Part shown: positions 1 through 6,992 of the stretch, one piece after another
How the letters are laid out: each line of letters opens with the position of its first letter
Position numbering within the stretch: the stretch's first letter is position 1
Virus record (IMG/VR): IMGVR_UViG_3300046777_000568
Location: 1 to 21,203 of that record
Length of the DNA: 21,203 nt
Source of the DNA: a virus
Strand: one strand, 5' to 3'
Notes under the pieces: generated by a model
Told to the model about the DNA's origin: nothing
Databases searched by the model: none
Seen by the model: the letters and a program-made list of their open reading frames with translations, nothing else
Position numbers and translations under genes: made by a program

Positions 1-262
1 GTGTAAATACAGGCCTATTATCTTCGTTCGCTATAGAGTTATATTCTGGCGCAGAAGGAGGTGCGTAAACAGGCTCTGGTGGAGGTGTGTAAACTGGTGG
101 TGTGTAAATAGGCGCAGGTTCTGGATTGAACACAGGCGCATTGCCAGCAAAGAAGTTGGAATAGCCTTGACCACCACCTTCGATAAAGTCATCCCTAAAA
201 AGACCACCATTGTCTTCGTAGTTTGCATATATTGGGGTGTCAGCAAGAAAAGGTCTATACAT
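1..262 (-). CDS. Pro-rich phage protein, C-terminus off the window edge
   Basis: This open frame runs off the left edge, so only the N-terminal 87 residues are visible. The start at 262 is chosen because GGAG lies 6 nt upstream. In-frame ATGs at 274 and 301 lack a well-placed ribosome binding site and would add only 4 or 13 residues. The visible protein begins MYRPFLADTPIYANYEDNGG and passes into a low-complexity Pro/Tyr-rich stretch (about residues 48-72) with PIYTPPVYTPPPEPVY repeats, probably extended or unstructured. It is the last visible gene of the tail cluster, so a virion or tail-associated role is possible, but I do not recognise the family. A frame-shifted 71-codon ORF over 31-246 looks like a composition shadow. 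Confidence 0.6.
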   Translation of the reverse strand, partial: MYRPFLADTPIYANYEDNGGLFRDDFIEGGGQGYSNFFAGNAPVFNPEPAPIYTPPVYTPPPEPVYAPPSAPEYNSIANEDNRPVFT

Positions 263-324
263 CTCTTTCTCCATATAGTTTTGGACTGCGAGATGCGTCA
301 TCCTTACGCACAATTATACCTAAA

Positions 325-1098
325 TTAGCCAATAACAACATATTTGTAAGTCTTGTTAGCGGTTGAATTTGCAAAGTGAGTGATCGTAGCCGTACCCTGT
401 CCCAAGCTACTGGCGTAGATGTTTGTCAAGGCAGAGGGCGAGATATAGTTCATTGTGGTAATCAATGACGCTGTTGAGGGGTAATTTGTACCAGCAGCAT
501 AGGTTTGTAGGCTTACAGTTGTGCTATCTGTTTCCCACCAAAGTTCCACATAATCATTGGCGTTTAGGCTTAGATAATAGTTCCAACCAACCAAACCACG
601 ACCATTTACTACACCATGCTTGCTAGGCACAGCAAAGAAGCCTGTTGAGCCAGTTAAGTTAGTGCCATTTATCTTTATCCAAACCCTCACATCGTGATCT
701 TGGGAATCGGTATTCTCAAACTGACCAGACCATTGGAAGTTATAAATGCCAGTATTCTTAACATTCATCCTAGAACTGTTAGACAGCGTTACACCATTGC
801 TAAAGTCTGTGGTGTCCAATGTCATGGCATAAGCCGTGTTTATCGCAGCAGCAGTCTGGTCAGCAAGGCTCTGAAATGCACCATAAGGTATGTAGTCTGT
901 AAAAGCAGCAGCCGAATCAGGCACAAACAAGATAACGCTATCGCCACCAATCCTTCTGTCGTTCAGAGTGGTAGTCGTAGCACCACCAGTAGCCAAGGTT
1001 AGCGTACCAGTGTTATTGGTCTTGCCATCCATGATTCCACGAATGATCTCGGCTGTCTGTCGCTGATCTCCACCAAAAGGCGGTAGGGTTCTAAACAT
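325..1098 (-). CDS. Virion protein with inserted jelly-roll (C1q/TNF-like) domain
   Basis: This 257-aa protein has two conserved-looking ends around a different middle. Residues 1-60 (GGDQRQTAEIIRGIMDGK, then TLTLATGG and NDRRIGGDSVILFVP) and the last 30 residues (QGTATITHFANS ... YKYVVIG) resemble a short phage protein family of about 100-120 residues that I recall being encoded in tail clusters. Residues of about 75-225 look like a beta-sandwich insertion: GIYNFQWSGQFEN, VRVWIKING, LVGWNYYLSLNANDYVELWW. This pattern matches the C1q/TNF-like jelly rolls carried by cyanophage and pelagiphage structural proteins. A role in the tail or receptor binding is inferred. It starts at TAATG, sharing one base with the stop of the upstream gene, and has GGAG upstream. 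Confidence 0.65.
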   Translation of the reverse strand: MFRTLPPFGGDQRQTAEIIRGIMDGKTNNTGTLTLATGGATTTTLNDRRIGGDSVILFVPDSAAAFTDYIPYGAFQSLADQTAAAINTAYAMTLDTTDFSNGVTLSNSSRMNVKNTGIYNFQWSGQFENTDSQDHDVRVWIKINGTNLTGSTGFFAVPSKHGVVNGRGLVGWNYYLSLNANDYVELWWETDSTTVSLQTYAAGTNYPSTASLITTMNYISPSALTNIYASSLGQGTATITHFANSTANKTYKYVVIG

Positions 1099-2543
1099 TA
1101 CCTAACTCCCTGACCTTGGTAATCAACGTCTAAGGAAACAGCAGTTTTCCATTGACCAGTAGGTGTGATCTGGAATTGATGGAAGTTGCCATTAGACCTT
1201 AGTGAAATCCTATTATCAGAATCAGCCGCCAAAGCAGTACCAAACACAGGTGCTTCGCTCAATAGTGTCCTAGAAGCCACAGCTACGTTAGCCGACCCTC
1301 CATCAATTAGAGGTCTAGCTAGGGTTACTACTGATCTACCACCAGCGTTTAGATCGCCAGTAATGATGTTTCCAGTAGCGTTAGGGCCGTTGTAAGTAAC
1401 CACATACCTACCATTTGTTCCACCAAGGAAGTACTTACCACCCATGTAAAGGATAGAGTCTAAAGATACTGTCAAAGCATCAATACTATTGGAGATCGAA
1501 TCTAGGTTTTCTAGGGTTGTGGCTGCTGTAGATGCGTCAGAGATGTAGTCAGCACCAGCATCGCCATAAGTCCACTTTTTAGTGTTGAAGTTGTAAATTA
1601 ACAACTGTCTGTTACCAAAAGTAGTTCTGAAGTTCCAAATAATCAACTTGCGAACAGGGTCAACAGCAGCAGACATGATACCGAATTGGCTTTCATCAGC
1701 ATTGGCAAAGAACCAACGATCTACTCGCTCTGTGCCAATCCCAACGACATTCTGTCCATCACATGAATAGAAACCATCGTCTGACAAGAAAAAGGTTACA
1801 CCTTGAACCTGTGCAATAGAGCCTGATGCGATACATCCCTTGCCACGAGAGATATTGTCAAACTGGAAAATAAAGGGAGTACCGATGTAACTCATGCGAG
1901 TAATTCCCTTTTCCAAGAGAATAATACCCACCTCGCCACCACGAATCCCCATGATCTGACCACCATCAGGAATGTCTTGGTAATCAGCTTGGGTTACTTG
2001 ATCTGCTGTCCATTCAGTCTCATCATTGATACCAGACCAACGAACCCTAGATGGATAGATCACAGAAGACTCGTTAGTAACAGCAGTCACCACAAAGTCA
2101 CGCACGACAGTCAAATATCGGCAGATAGGCGCAGTAGCCGCTAGGTCTGTAAATCCTGTAGAAGTCCCCAAGGTGAACACTTGCATTGGGTCACTAAAGT
2201 TAGTCCCAATAATAGCGTTACCAAACTGAGTAAACCTAAATCTGTCGCCATAAGCATTAGGGGTGTAGCCACCAGTTTTAGACACATCGGTTAAAGCACC
2301 AACACCACTTACGCTAAAGATTTTGGTTGTACCAGCAGCGAACAGCTTTGTGTCATTAGTAGGGGTTTTCCCTGCTACCAAAGTAGTAAGGTCTTCTGAG
2401 GCTTGTTGGGAGAATGTCGCAGCAGTAGGGAGTGGGCCATAACCCACAGCCTGAGATACCACATTCTTTGCGTCAACCAAAGCACCTGTAAAGCTAGGTT
2501 GGTCAGGCATCCACTCACCAAATGTTAATTTTGTCGTAGCCAT
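1098..2543 (-). CDS. Podoviral tail hub/nozzle-like protein
   Basis: This 481-aa beta-rich protein has repeating blade-like segments, for example IIGTNFSDPMQVF, VGIILLEKGITRMSYIG, GVTFFLSDDGFYSCDG and KLIIWNFRTTFGNRQLLIYNF. The pattern is that of beta-propeller tail proteins (tail tubular B, nozzle or hub type) that sit below the adaptor in podoviruses. The phrase ERVDRWFFAN followed by DPVRKLIIWNF is, from memory, typical of this family. Residues of about 344-366 (LENLDSISNSIDALTVSLDS) resemble the N-terminus of the protein from the next gene upstream. The start at 2543 has AGGAAG 6 nt upstream, inside the end of the repeat-protein gene, which it overlaps by 19 nt. The tail role is well supported by position; the exact ring or nozzle identity is not certain. 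Confidence 0.75.
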   Translation of the reverse strand: MATTKLTFGEWMPDQPSFTGALVDAKNVVSQAVGYGPLPTAATFSQQASEDLTTLVAGKTPTNDTKLFAAGTTKIFSVSGVGALTDVSKTGGYTPNAYGDRFRFTQFGNAIIGTNFSDPMQVFTLGTSTGFTDLAATAPICRYLTVVRDFVVTAVTNESSVIYPSRVRWSGINDETEWTADQVTQADYQDIPDGGQIMGIRGGEVGIILLEKGITRMSYIGTPFIFQFDNISRGKGCIASGSIAQVQGVTFFLSDDGFYSCDGQNVVGIGTERVDRWFFANADESQFGIMSAAVDPVRKLIIWNFRTTFGNRQLLIYNFNTKKWTYGDAGADYISDASTAATTLENLDSISNSIDALTVSLDSILYMGGKYFLGGTNGRYVVTYNGPNATGNIITGDLNAGGRSVVTLARPLIDGGSANVAVASRTLLSEAPVFGTALAADSDNRISLRSNGNFHQFQITPTGQWKTAVSLDVDYQGQGVR

Positions 2544-3415
2544 GTGTTACTTCCTTGAGCCTGAATTGTCCATGTGTTGTCGTTAGCTGATACTGGTGTC
2601 CAAGTATTTGTGTCGCTAGAAACAACAGTCCATGTGTTTGAATCTGTAGAAACAGGAGTCCAAGTGTTGTCATCTTCTGGTACTGGATTCCAGTTTTGTC
2701 CAAGAATATGACCATTGGCTGTGATCGTAGCTGTGCCAGTAACGCTACCAACCCCTGCGTAAATTGCGGAGGCAGAGGCCGTAAAATCTGTATTACAGAC
2801 AACACTTGCGTTGGCATCAGCAACAATACCGCCATTGGCTGTGAATATCGCAGTACCAGTTATTGTGCCTACAGCATCACGCACCCTAATAGCGTCAGCA
2901 GTTACTGTTGCATCAGCCGTGATAGATGCCACGCCATTGGCTACGATTCCACCAAGAGCAGTTACATCAGCAGTACCAGTAATTGACGCATCACCAAACT
3001 GAACACGAGTACCAATTGCAGTTACATCAGCGTTACCTGTGATACTTCCAGAGGCAAACTGAACCCTGATCGCATCAGCAGTAACAGTCGCATTAGCGTC
3101 TATTGAGCCTGAAGCAAACTGAACCCTAATCGCATCGCATGAAGCACTTGCAGAGCCTGTAATGCTTGCACTAGCGTATTGAATCCTGACAGCATCAGCC
3201 GTAACTGTTGCTGTTCCATCTACTGCCCCTACTCCATTCTGAACCCTCACAGCATCGGCTGTAACAGTCGCAGAACCACTCACAGACCCATAGGCATCCC
3301 ATAGGGTTACTGAGGTGGTGTAGAGTGGACTATCGAGTGTGAGTGTTAAGTCATCAATGCTAGACTTTAAGTTGTCTAGCGAATCAATTGTCCACGGAGG
3401 CAGTAAATCAGCCAT
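2525..3415 (-). CDS. Repeat-rich virion protein (20-aa and 10-aa repeats)
   Basis: This 296-aa protein is almost entirely repeats. Residues 1-48 form a leader containing LDNLKSSIDDLTLTLDS. Residues 49-239 hold nine full 20-residue units and part of a tenth, with consensus ATVTADAIRVQxxxxSITG; the regular small/hydrophobic alternation suggests a stacked beta-solenoid. Residues 240-289 hold five 10-residue units of the type NTWTPVSTDS, ending in NTWLRQN. The second period is exactly half the first. It lies between a tail-fibre-type gene and the tail hub, 1 nt after the stop of the upstream gene (TGAGATG), so expression is probably coupled. A structural tail or fibre role is inferred from context only; I know no biochemical function for it. 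Confidence 0.75.
   Translation of the reverse strand: MADLLPPWTIDSLDNLKSSIDDLTLTLDSPLYTTSVTLWDAYGSVSGSATVTADAVRVQNGVGAVDGTATVTADAVRIQYASASITGSASASCDAIRVQFASGSIDANATVTADAIRVQFASGSITGNADVTAIGTRVQFGDASITGTADVTALGGIVANGVASITADATVTADAIRVRDAVGTITGTAIFTANGGIVADANASVVCNTDFTASASAIYAGVGSVTGTATITANGHILGQNWNPVPEDDNTWTPVSTDSNTWTVVSSDTNTWTPVSANDNTWTIQAQGSNTWLRQN
2528..2698 (-). repeat. Tandem 30-bp coding repeats (NTWT units)
   Basis: Five 30-bp units encode (N)TWTPVS-type decapeptides, with a last truncated unit at the C-terminus. The plus strand shows the recurring element CCA(A/T)GT(A/G)TT at about 30-bp spacing. Trp occupies the same position in every unit, including the truncated last one. Confidence 0.75.
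2699..3271 (-). repeat. Tandem 60-bp coding repeats
   Basis: These are nine complete 60-bp units and one partial unit, encoding the 20-residue repeats of the gene at 2525-3415. The best conserved stretch reads GCATCAGC(A/C)GT(A/T)AC on the plus strand and recurs about every 60 bp. The units have diverged at third positions, which points to old duplication followed by protein-level selection. Confidence 0.8.
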
Positions 3416-3416
3416 C

Positions 3417-3803
3417 TCACGCCAATGTGACGCTCAATGAACCAGAGGCAATGCGAAACACATCACCAGTAGCGATAGTCTTAGACGCATCCAAGGCTGT
3501 GTGATACAGCAAGTTGCCAGCAGTAGAAGCATCACGAATACCGATATGGGTAATCGTTCCCCATGAGCCACCAGCTTGAGGAAACTCAACAGCAGCAGAG
3601 TTTGTAGTAGCACCATTGCTAGGCGCACCAAAGGTCACAGCCTGACGAGCATAGCTAGTACCAGAACACTCTGTTCCTGTATCAGCATCAGTTGGGTCAG
3701 TTGTGTACAAAGCCACATAAACAGTCGTTGGTGCTGTGTAAGAGGTTGCTCTCAATGTGACATTGATAAGAGCATTTTCGAGGTAGTTAGACATTTCAGC
3801 CAT
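3417..3803 (-). CDS. Phage tail fibre-type protein
   Basis: This 128-aa protein follows closely a widespread phage family usually annotated as tail fibre protein. It has an N-terminal MSNYLENALINVTLR segment, then TTVYVALYTTDPTDADTGTE, SYARQAVTFGAPSNG, AAVEFPQAGGSWGTITHIGI and GNLLYHTALDASKTIATGD. The whole is a small beta-sandwich of normal length for the family. AAGG lies 7 nt upstream of the start at 3803; an ATG three codons later is also possible. It sits just after the adaptor gene, 4 nt from its stop, as expected for a tail-assembly protein. What it contacts in the virion cannot be read from the sequence. Confidence 0.75.
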   Translation of the reverse strand: MAEMSNYLENALINVTLRATSYTAPTTVYVALYTTDPTDADTGTECSGTSYARQAVTFGAPSNGATTNSAAVEFPQAGGSWGTITHIGIRDASTAGNLLYHTALDASKTIATGDVFRIASGSLSVTLA

Positions 3804-3807
3804 AGTT

Positions 3808-4428
3808 TCACCTTGCAGTAAGTTTCATTGCTAATGGGACACCAGAGTACTGAGTATTTTCATCAGACTTGGTAAGGGAGGAGATTGCTCTGTCGTACAT
3901 AGTTCCCCATGTATTGATTCGACCATCGTTCATTAAATATGGCTCGGCCTCAATCAATGCAGCGTAAAGTAGCGCATCAGGAGCAACATTTAAAAACACG
4001 TTTGAAGTGTTTGAACTAGACAGATATGCTGGCGCAGAGTAATACAAGAGCCTAAGTGTATAAACACCATCAGGAGGAGGAGACAGTAAGAACTCGTTAG
4101 CCAAGATCGTATAAGACTTAGGAACACCAACTTCTGATGCTCTTGGGTCATTAGACAAAGTTGAGGGACTAGAGTAACTCAATGGCTGAATTGGATTTGT
4201 CAGTACGACAAAATCACGAATCTGCAAGAAGTCGCTAGGAACTTCAACAGTTGAATCACCAGATACTGTGGCAGTCGTTACAGACTTGAGCATCTGACGA
4301 ACACGCAATTCTCTGCGAAGACGATTCTCAGCAAAGGTAATGAAGTCTGGAATCTGGCTAGTCAAGTCTGATCTAGCAAGATAACCTGCGATAGAGGTCT
4401 GTAAATCAGAGTATGTTGCGAAACTCAT
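3808..4428 (-). CDS. Head-tail adaptor (SU10 adaptor family)
   Basis: This 206-aa protein matches the SU10-type adaptor that bridges portal and tail in podoviruses. The N-terminus has the family signature of an aromatic/DL helix (FATYSDLQTSIAGYL) followed by DLTSQIPDFITFAENRLRRELR. A beta segment with VEVPSDFLQIRDFVVL follows. The C-terminus, with LRLLYYSAPAYL, PDALLYAALIEAEPYL and the ending WGTMYDRAISSL, is also typical. The length is normal. It overlaps the preceding gene by 4 nt (ATGA). Its place between the capsid gene and the tail proteins supports the assignment. Confidence 0.85.
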   Translation of the reverse strand: MSFATYSDLQTSIAGYLARSDLTSQIPDFITFAENRLRRELRVRQMLKSVTTATVSGDSTVEVPSDFLQIRDFVVLTNPIQPLSYSSPSTLSNDPRASEVGVPKSYTILANEFLLSPPPDGVYTLRLLYYSAPAYLSSSNTSNVFLNVAPDALLYAALIEAEPYLMNDGRINTWGTMYDRAISSLTKSDENTQYSGVPLAMKLTAR

Positions 4429-4730
4429 ACTACTCCTGTTCTAGTGCGCCATGCACGATTCATTGGGTCATTTAACCAAGCAGCAAAACGCTTGTCATCA
4501 AGAACAGCAAAACCTCGCATGATTCCTTGTTTGTTCAAGTCATCAATAACTGTCATTGGAATAGATGCAACCTTATTGCCAAACAAGTTATCAGACCATC
4601 TTGCTCTCTCGTCAAACGAGTTATATTCTTTTTTGTTCTGCTCAACAATATCAGAAACATCCTGACGAGTTTGGATAACGATGCCACCTTCGCCATCGGC
4701 ATGAACAGCAGTTTGTTTAAAGTTTTCCAT
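4425..4730 (-). CDS. Conserved-type protein between capsid and adaptor
   Basis: This 101-aa soluble protein is not assigned to a named family. The C-terminal half (RARWSDNLFGNKVASIPMTV and IDDLNKQGIMRGFAVLDDKRFAAWLNDPMNRAWRTRTG) is rich in Trp and Arg and looks well structured. The position, immediately after the capsid gene and terminator and overlapping the adaptor by 4 nt, is typical of small head-completion or connector accessory genes, so a virion-assembly role is plausible but unproven. It is the first gene downstream of the terminator, so it depends on read-through or on a promoter I cannot see. Confidence 0.65.
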   Translation of the reverse strand: MENFKQTAVHADGEGGIVIQTRQDVSDIVEQNKKEYNSFDERARWSDNLFGNKVASIPMTVIDDLNKQGIMRGFAVLDDKRFAAWLNDPMNRAWRTRTGVV

Positions 4731-4755
4731 ACCTTAATTCTATCAGTTTGCCTAG

Positions 4756-4794
4756 AAAAGAAAATGCCCCAGAGGTTTAAGTCTGAGGCATTTT
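4756..4794 (-). terminator. Intrinsic terminator after the capsid gene
   Basis: On the minus strand a 13-bp stem (AAAATGCCTCAGA with TCTGGGGCATTTT, one G-T wobble) encloses an 8-nt loop and is followed by TTTTC repeats. It lies 16 nt beyond the capsid stop codon. The near-symmetrical A/T tracts mean it could also work on the plus strand. It probably keeps capsid mRNA in excess over the tail genes. Confidence 0.85.
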
Positions 4795-4810
4795 TCGAGG
4801 TTACACCAGA

Positions 4811-5761
4811 TTAAGGTGTGATATCGGCAATGATGCCGTGAGCAGCTTGGTTCTTAACTTCCAATGTGTACTCACACAGCAATTGTGTGGTTTCATTGTC
4901 GCCAGTAACAGCCAACTCGTTGGTCTGGAAAGGACGCAAGTAAGCGATAGCAGCCATGTCAGGGTCAAGCACAAACGCAACTTCATCGCAAGTGTTGGTA
5001 GAAGTCATAAAGCGGTTGGGAACAACAGACACAGTTCCGAAGTCGCTCAAATAAACATCCGCAGCCCCGATGATTGTGGTAGGAGCGTTAGATGGAGCCA
5101 TGAAACGCTGTGCAGCGATACCAGCAAAAGCTGACACCAATTGCTTGTGTGCAGGGTTGACCATCAACACTTTGGGATTGCCACCAGAAGCGTAAACTTC
5201 ACGGATAACAGTCTTCAAAATGTCTTCTGTGAAAGTGCGGTTAGTGCCGTTGGTACGAGCAGTAGTACCCAAGTCACCAGCCACGCCAGAAGTACCGCCA
5301 TCATAGTTGCTGTTCAACCATGCTTGCAGACCACCCAACTTGCGAGCAGTAGAACTGTTGCCGTTAGCAGCAGTCTGATTGCTCAACAGGGTTGTTTCCA
5401 TGTCCCGCTTAATTTCGCTCGATGCTTTAGCCAGTTGATAGGCTTTTTCAGATTTGCGGCCTGCTTTGTCAACGCTCTGCAAAGTGCCAGAGATCTTTAC
5501 AGTCTTCTGAGCGATCTGAGTGCGGTTGCCAACACGAGTGGTTGGAGACATGGTAGCGTCAGAAGCTGTCGCCCCTTCAACAGCGTAGTTATCTAAAGTA
5601 GCCGAGGCAAGGCTATCCGTTTGCCACTCGTGCAAAACAGCAGTAGCCTTTGTCTTGCCAATAGAAGACATGAAAGGAACATCTGTTGGTGAAATCGAGT
5701 AGATAACATCCGAAAGGTCTTCACGCTGACCGATAGCGGTATAGGTTTGATATGTAGCCAT
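4811..5761 (-). CDS. Major capsid protein (SU10-type, DUF5309)
   Basis: This 316-aa protein is the shell subunit, with an HK97 fold inferred from its family. Family-typical segments include the N-arm YTAIGQREDLSDVIYSISP with DVPFMSSIG, then LHEWQTDSLASA, the helical stretch KAYQLAKASSEIKRDMETTL, GGLQAWL, the P-domain-like FTEDILKTVIREVYASGGNP with VLMVNPAHKQLVSAFA, and the end LLCEYTLEVKNQAAHGII. The length is normal. The start has GGAG 7 nt upstream. It follows the scaffold gene at a 15-nt distance and is followed by a strong terminator, as expected for the most highly expressed structural gene. Confidence 0.92.
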   Translation of the reverse strand: MATYQTYTAIGQREDLSDVIYSISPTDVPFMSSIGKTKATAVLHEWQTDSLASATLDNYAVEGATASDATMSPTTRVGNRTQIAQKTVKISGTLQSVDKAGRKSEKAYQLAKASSEIKRDMETTLLSNQTAANGNSSTARKLGGLQAWLNSNYDGGTSGVAGDLGTTARTNGTNRTFTEDILKTVIREVYASGGNPKVLMVNPAHKQLVSAFAGIAAQRFMAPSNAPTTIIGAADVYLSDFGTVSVVPNRFMTSTNTCDEVAFVLDPDMAAIAYLRPFQTNELAVTGDNETTQLLCEYTLEVKNQAAHGIIADITP

Positions 5762-5776
5762 TTTAAAACTCCAAAA

Positions 5777-6700
5777 TTAAATGAATCGTTCAAATGCTCT
5801 TGCTGCGTCAGTAACTTTTCCAGTTTCACGTAGCCTTTGCATCGCTTGTTTATCACCAGACGACTTTACAGGTGGGGCAGAAGTTCCTGATCGCATCATC
5901 TTAGGAGCAGCTTGAAGTTTCTTGTTTACCTCTGGCTTGCTCTTTTGAAGTTGCTGATACTTCATCCCGTTATATAAAGTCACCACAGCACGACTGTCAT
6001 ATAGTTGACTGAGTTCTTGGTCTGACCACCCAATAGACTTCGCATAGTCACGGATTTGTTTCCGAACCGCATCACCCTGTGGAGTGGCTAACTCAGGAAT
6101 CAGACTGGTTAACTTCTCAGACTCTTGACGGAGATGGTTTTGCAGAGAGGCTTGGTGCTCAGATTGTTGCTGTTGGGCAAGTCTTTGCTGTTCGGCTCTA
6201 ACTACTGCTAACTGTTTCTCACGCTGACTCTGTTCAGCAACCGCCACGGCATAGCCAATGGGGTCTGTTTCCTTTAGAACATCTAAGTTAACACCCTGAT
6301 TTTGCTGCGAAAGGAAGCTATCCAACGCTTGCAACTTCTGGGCATATGCTTGTCGCTCTTGTTTCACATACTCTAAGTGTTGACGTTCAGCTTCGAGAGC
6401 CTTACGTTGTTCAGCTAGAGCCTGAGACTTTTTAGTGTAATCTGCACCTTGTTGATAACCCTTGATAAGTTCGTCAAGTTCTACCTCAACTTCCTCACCA
6501 CTTGCCTTGACTTTATATTTTGGCTTGGGCTGTTCTTCTTCTTCAGAATACTCAACTTCATCAGTCTCTTGTTGGTCTTCTAGTTGACCTTCGGCTTGGC
6601 CTTCTTCGGCTTCCTCAGAATCACCCATCATCCCTTCAAACGCTGAAGCGGCTTGGTTTACATCTAGGCTTTCACTCCCTTGAGGGTTGGTGTTTTCCAT
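5777..6700 (-). CDS. Scaffolding protein
   Basis: This 307-aa protein is highly charged and almost wholly helical. It has an acidic, low-complexity N-terminus (about residues 20-60, many Glu, Asp and Gln), a long predicted coiled coil rich in Gln, Arg and Glu (about 80-215), and a basic, flexible C-terminus (about 255-307) with SSGDKQAMQRLRETGKVTDA. Scaffold C-termini usually bind the capsid protein. The position directly before the capsid gene supports the call. Only a weak ribosome binding site is seen before the ATG at 6700, and a hairpin lies just upstream at 6741-6756. No protease motif is visible. Confidence 0.88.
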   Translation of the reverse strand: MENTNPQGSESLDVNQAASAFEGMMGDSEEAEEGQAEGQLEDQQETDEVEYSEEEEQPKPKYKVKASGEEVEVELDELIKGYQQGADYTKKSQALAEQRKALEAERQHLEYVKQERQAYAQKLQALDSFLSQQNQGVNLDVLKETDPIGYAVAVAEQSQREKQLAVVRAEQQRLAQQQQSEHQASLQNHLRQESEKLTSLIPELATPQGDAVRKQIRDYAKSIGWSDQELSQLYDSRAVVTLYNGMKYQQLQKSKPEVNKKLQAAPKMMRSGTSAPPVKSSGDKQAMQRLRETGKVTDAARAFERFI

Positions 6701-6740
6701 TTGTCATCTCAAAAATCGCTAGACACCTTCTAGACGGAGG

Positions 6741-6756
6741 TTAGGGTTTCCCCTAA
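6741..6756 (-). other. GNRA-tetraloop hairpin between two head genes
   Basis: The minus-strand RNA would form TTAGGG-GAAA-CCCTAA, a perfect 6-bp stem closed by a GAAA tetraloop. It includes the TAG stop codon of the upstream gene (6753-6755). There is no following U-run, so it is unlikely to be a terminator. It could stabilise or mark a processing point in the mRNA ahead of the scaffold gene. Confidence 0.55.
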
Positions 6757-6992
6757 AGAATCTTCCACTTTTTCTCTTTGATTAGAGTTTCCGAGGCCAA
6801 GCCTTCTAGGTGTCCTGTAATCAAATCAATTGTCTTGATATGGCGATAAGCATCTTCTCTAACACCAATATCACTACTATTTGTGTTAATTATCACACTA
6901 ATCTGTTCTTTTTTCAAGTTATCTATGACTTCTTTGAAAAAGTCATCAGCTAACAGATTCCTAGCCCACTGAGCCTTGAGGTGTTTGTCCAT
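6753..6992 (-). CDS. Small helical protein between ejection protein and scaffold
   Basis: This 79-aa protein starts at the ATG at 6992 and overlaps the end of the preceding gene by 32 nt. A TTG start seven codons upstream is possible but no better supported. It is helical and charged, with AQWARNLLADDFFKEVIDNL, REDAYRHIKTIDLITGHLEGL and a C-terminal KEKKW. The pattern LL-x2-FF...REDAYR...I...L...HLE resembles a small phage protein found in head gene clusters; I recall the pattern but not a characterised function. No good ribosome binding site is visible, so translation is probably coupled to the upstream gene. Confidence 0.7.
   Translation of the reverse strand: MDKHLKAQWARNLLADDFFKEVIDNLKKEQISVIINTNSSDIGVREDAYRHIKTIDLITGHLEGLASETLIKEKKWKIL

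Noticed and set aside
2699-3271. A CRISPR array suggested by the regular 60-bp spacing
   Set aside because: The repeats are coding, degenerate at third positions and have no unique spacers; they encode the 20-residue protein repeats.
5141-5596. A 151-codon plus-strand frame opposite the capsid gene
   Set aside because: Antisense to a clear capsid gene; Ser/Val/Arg-rich with no family features, and isolated on that strand.
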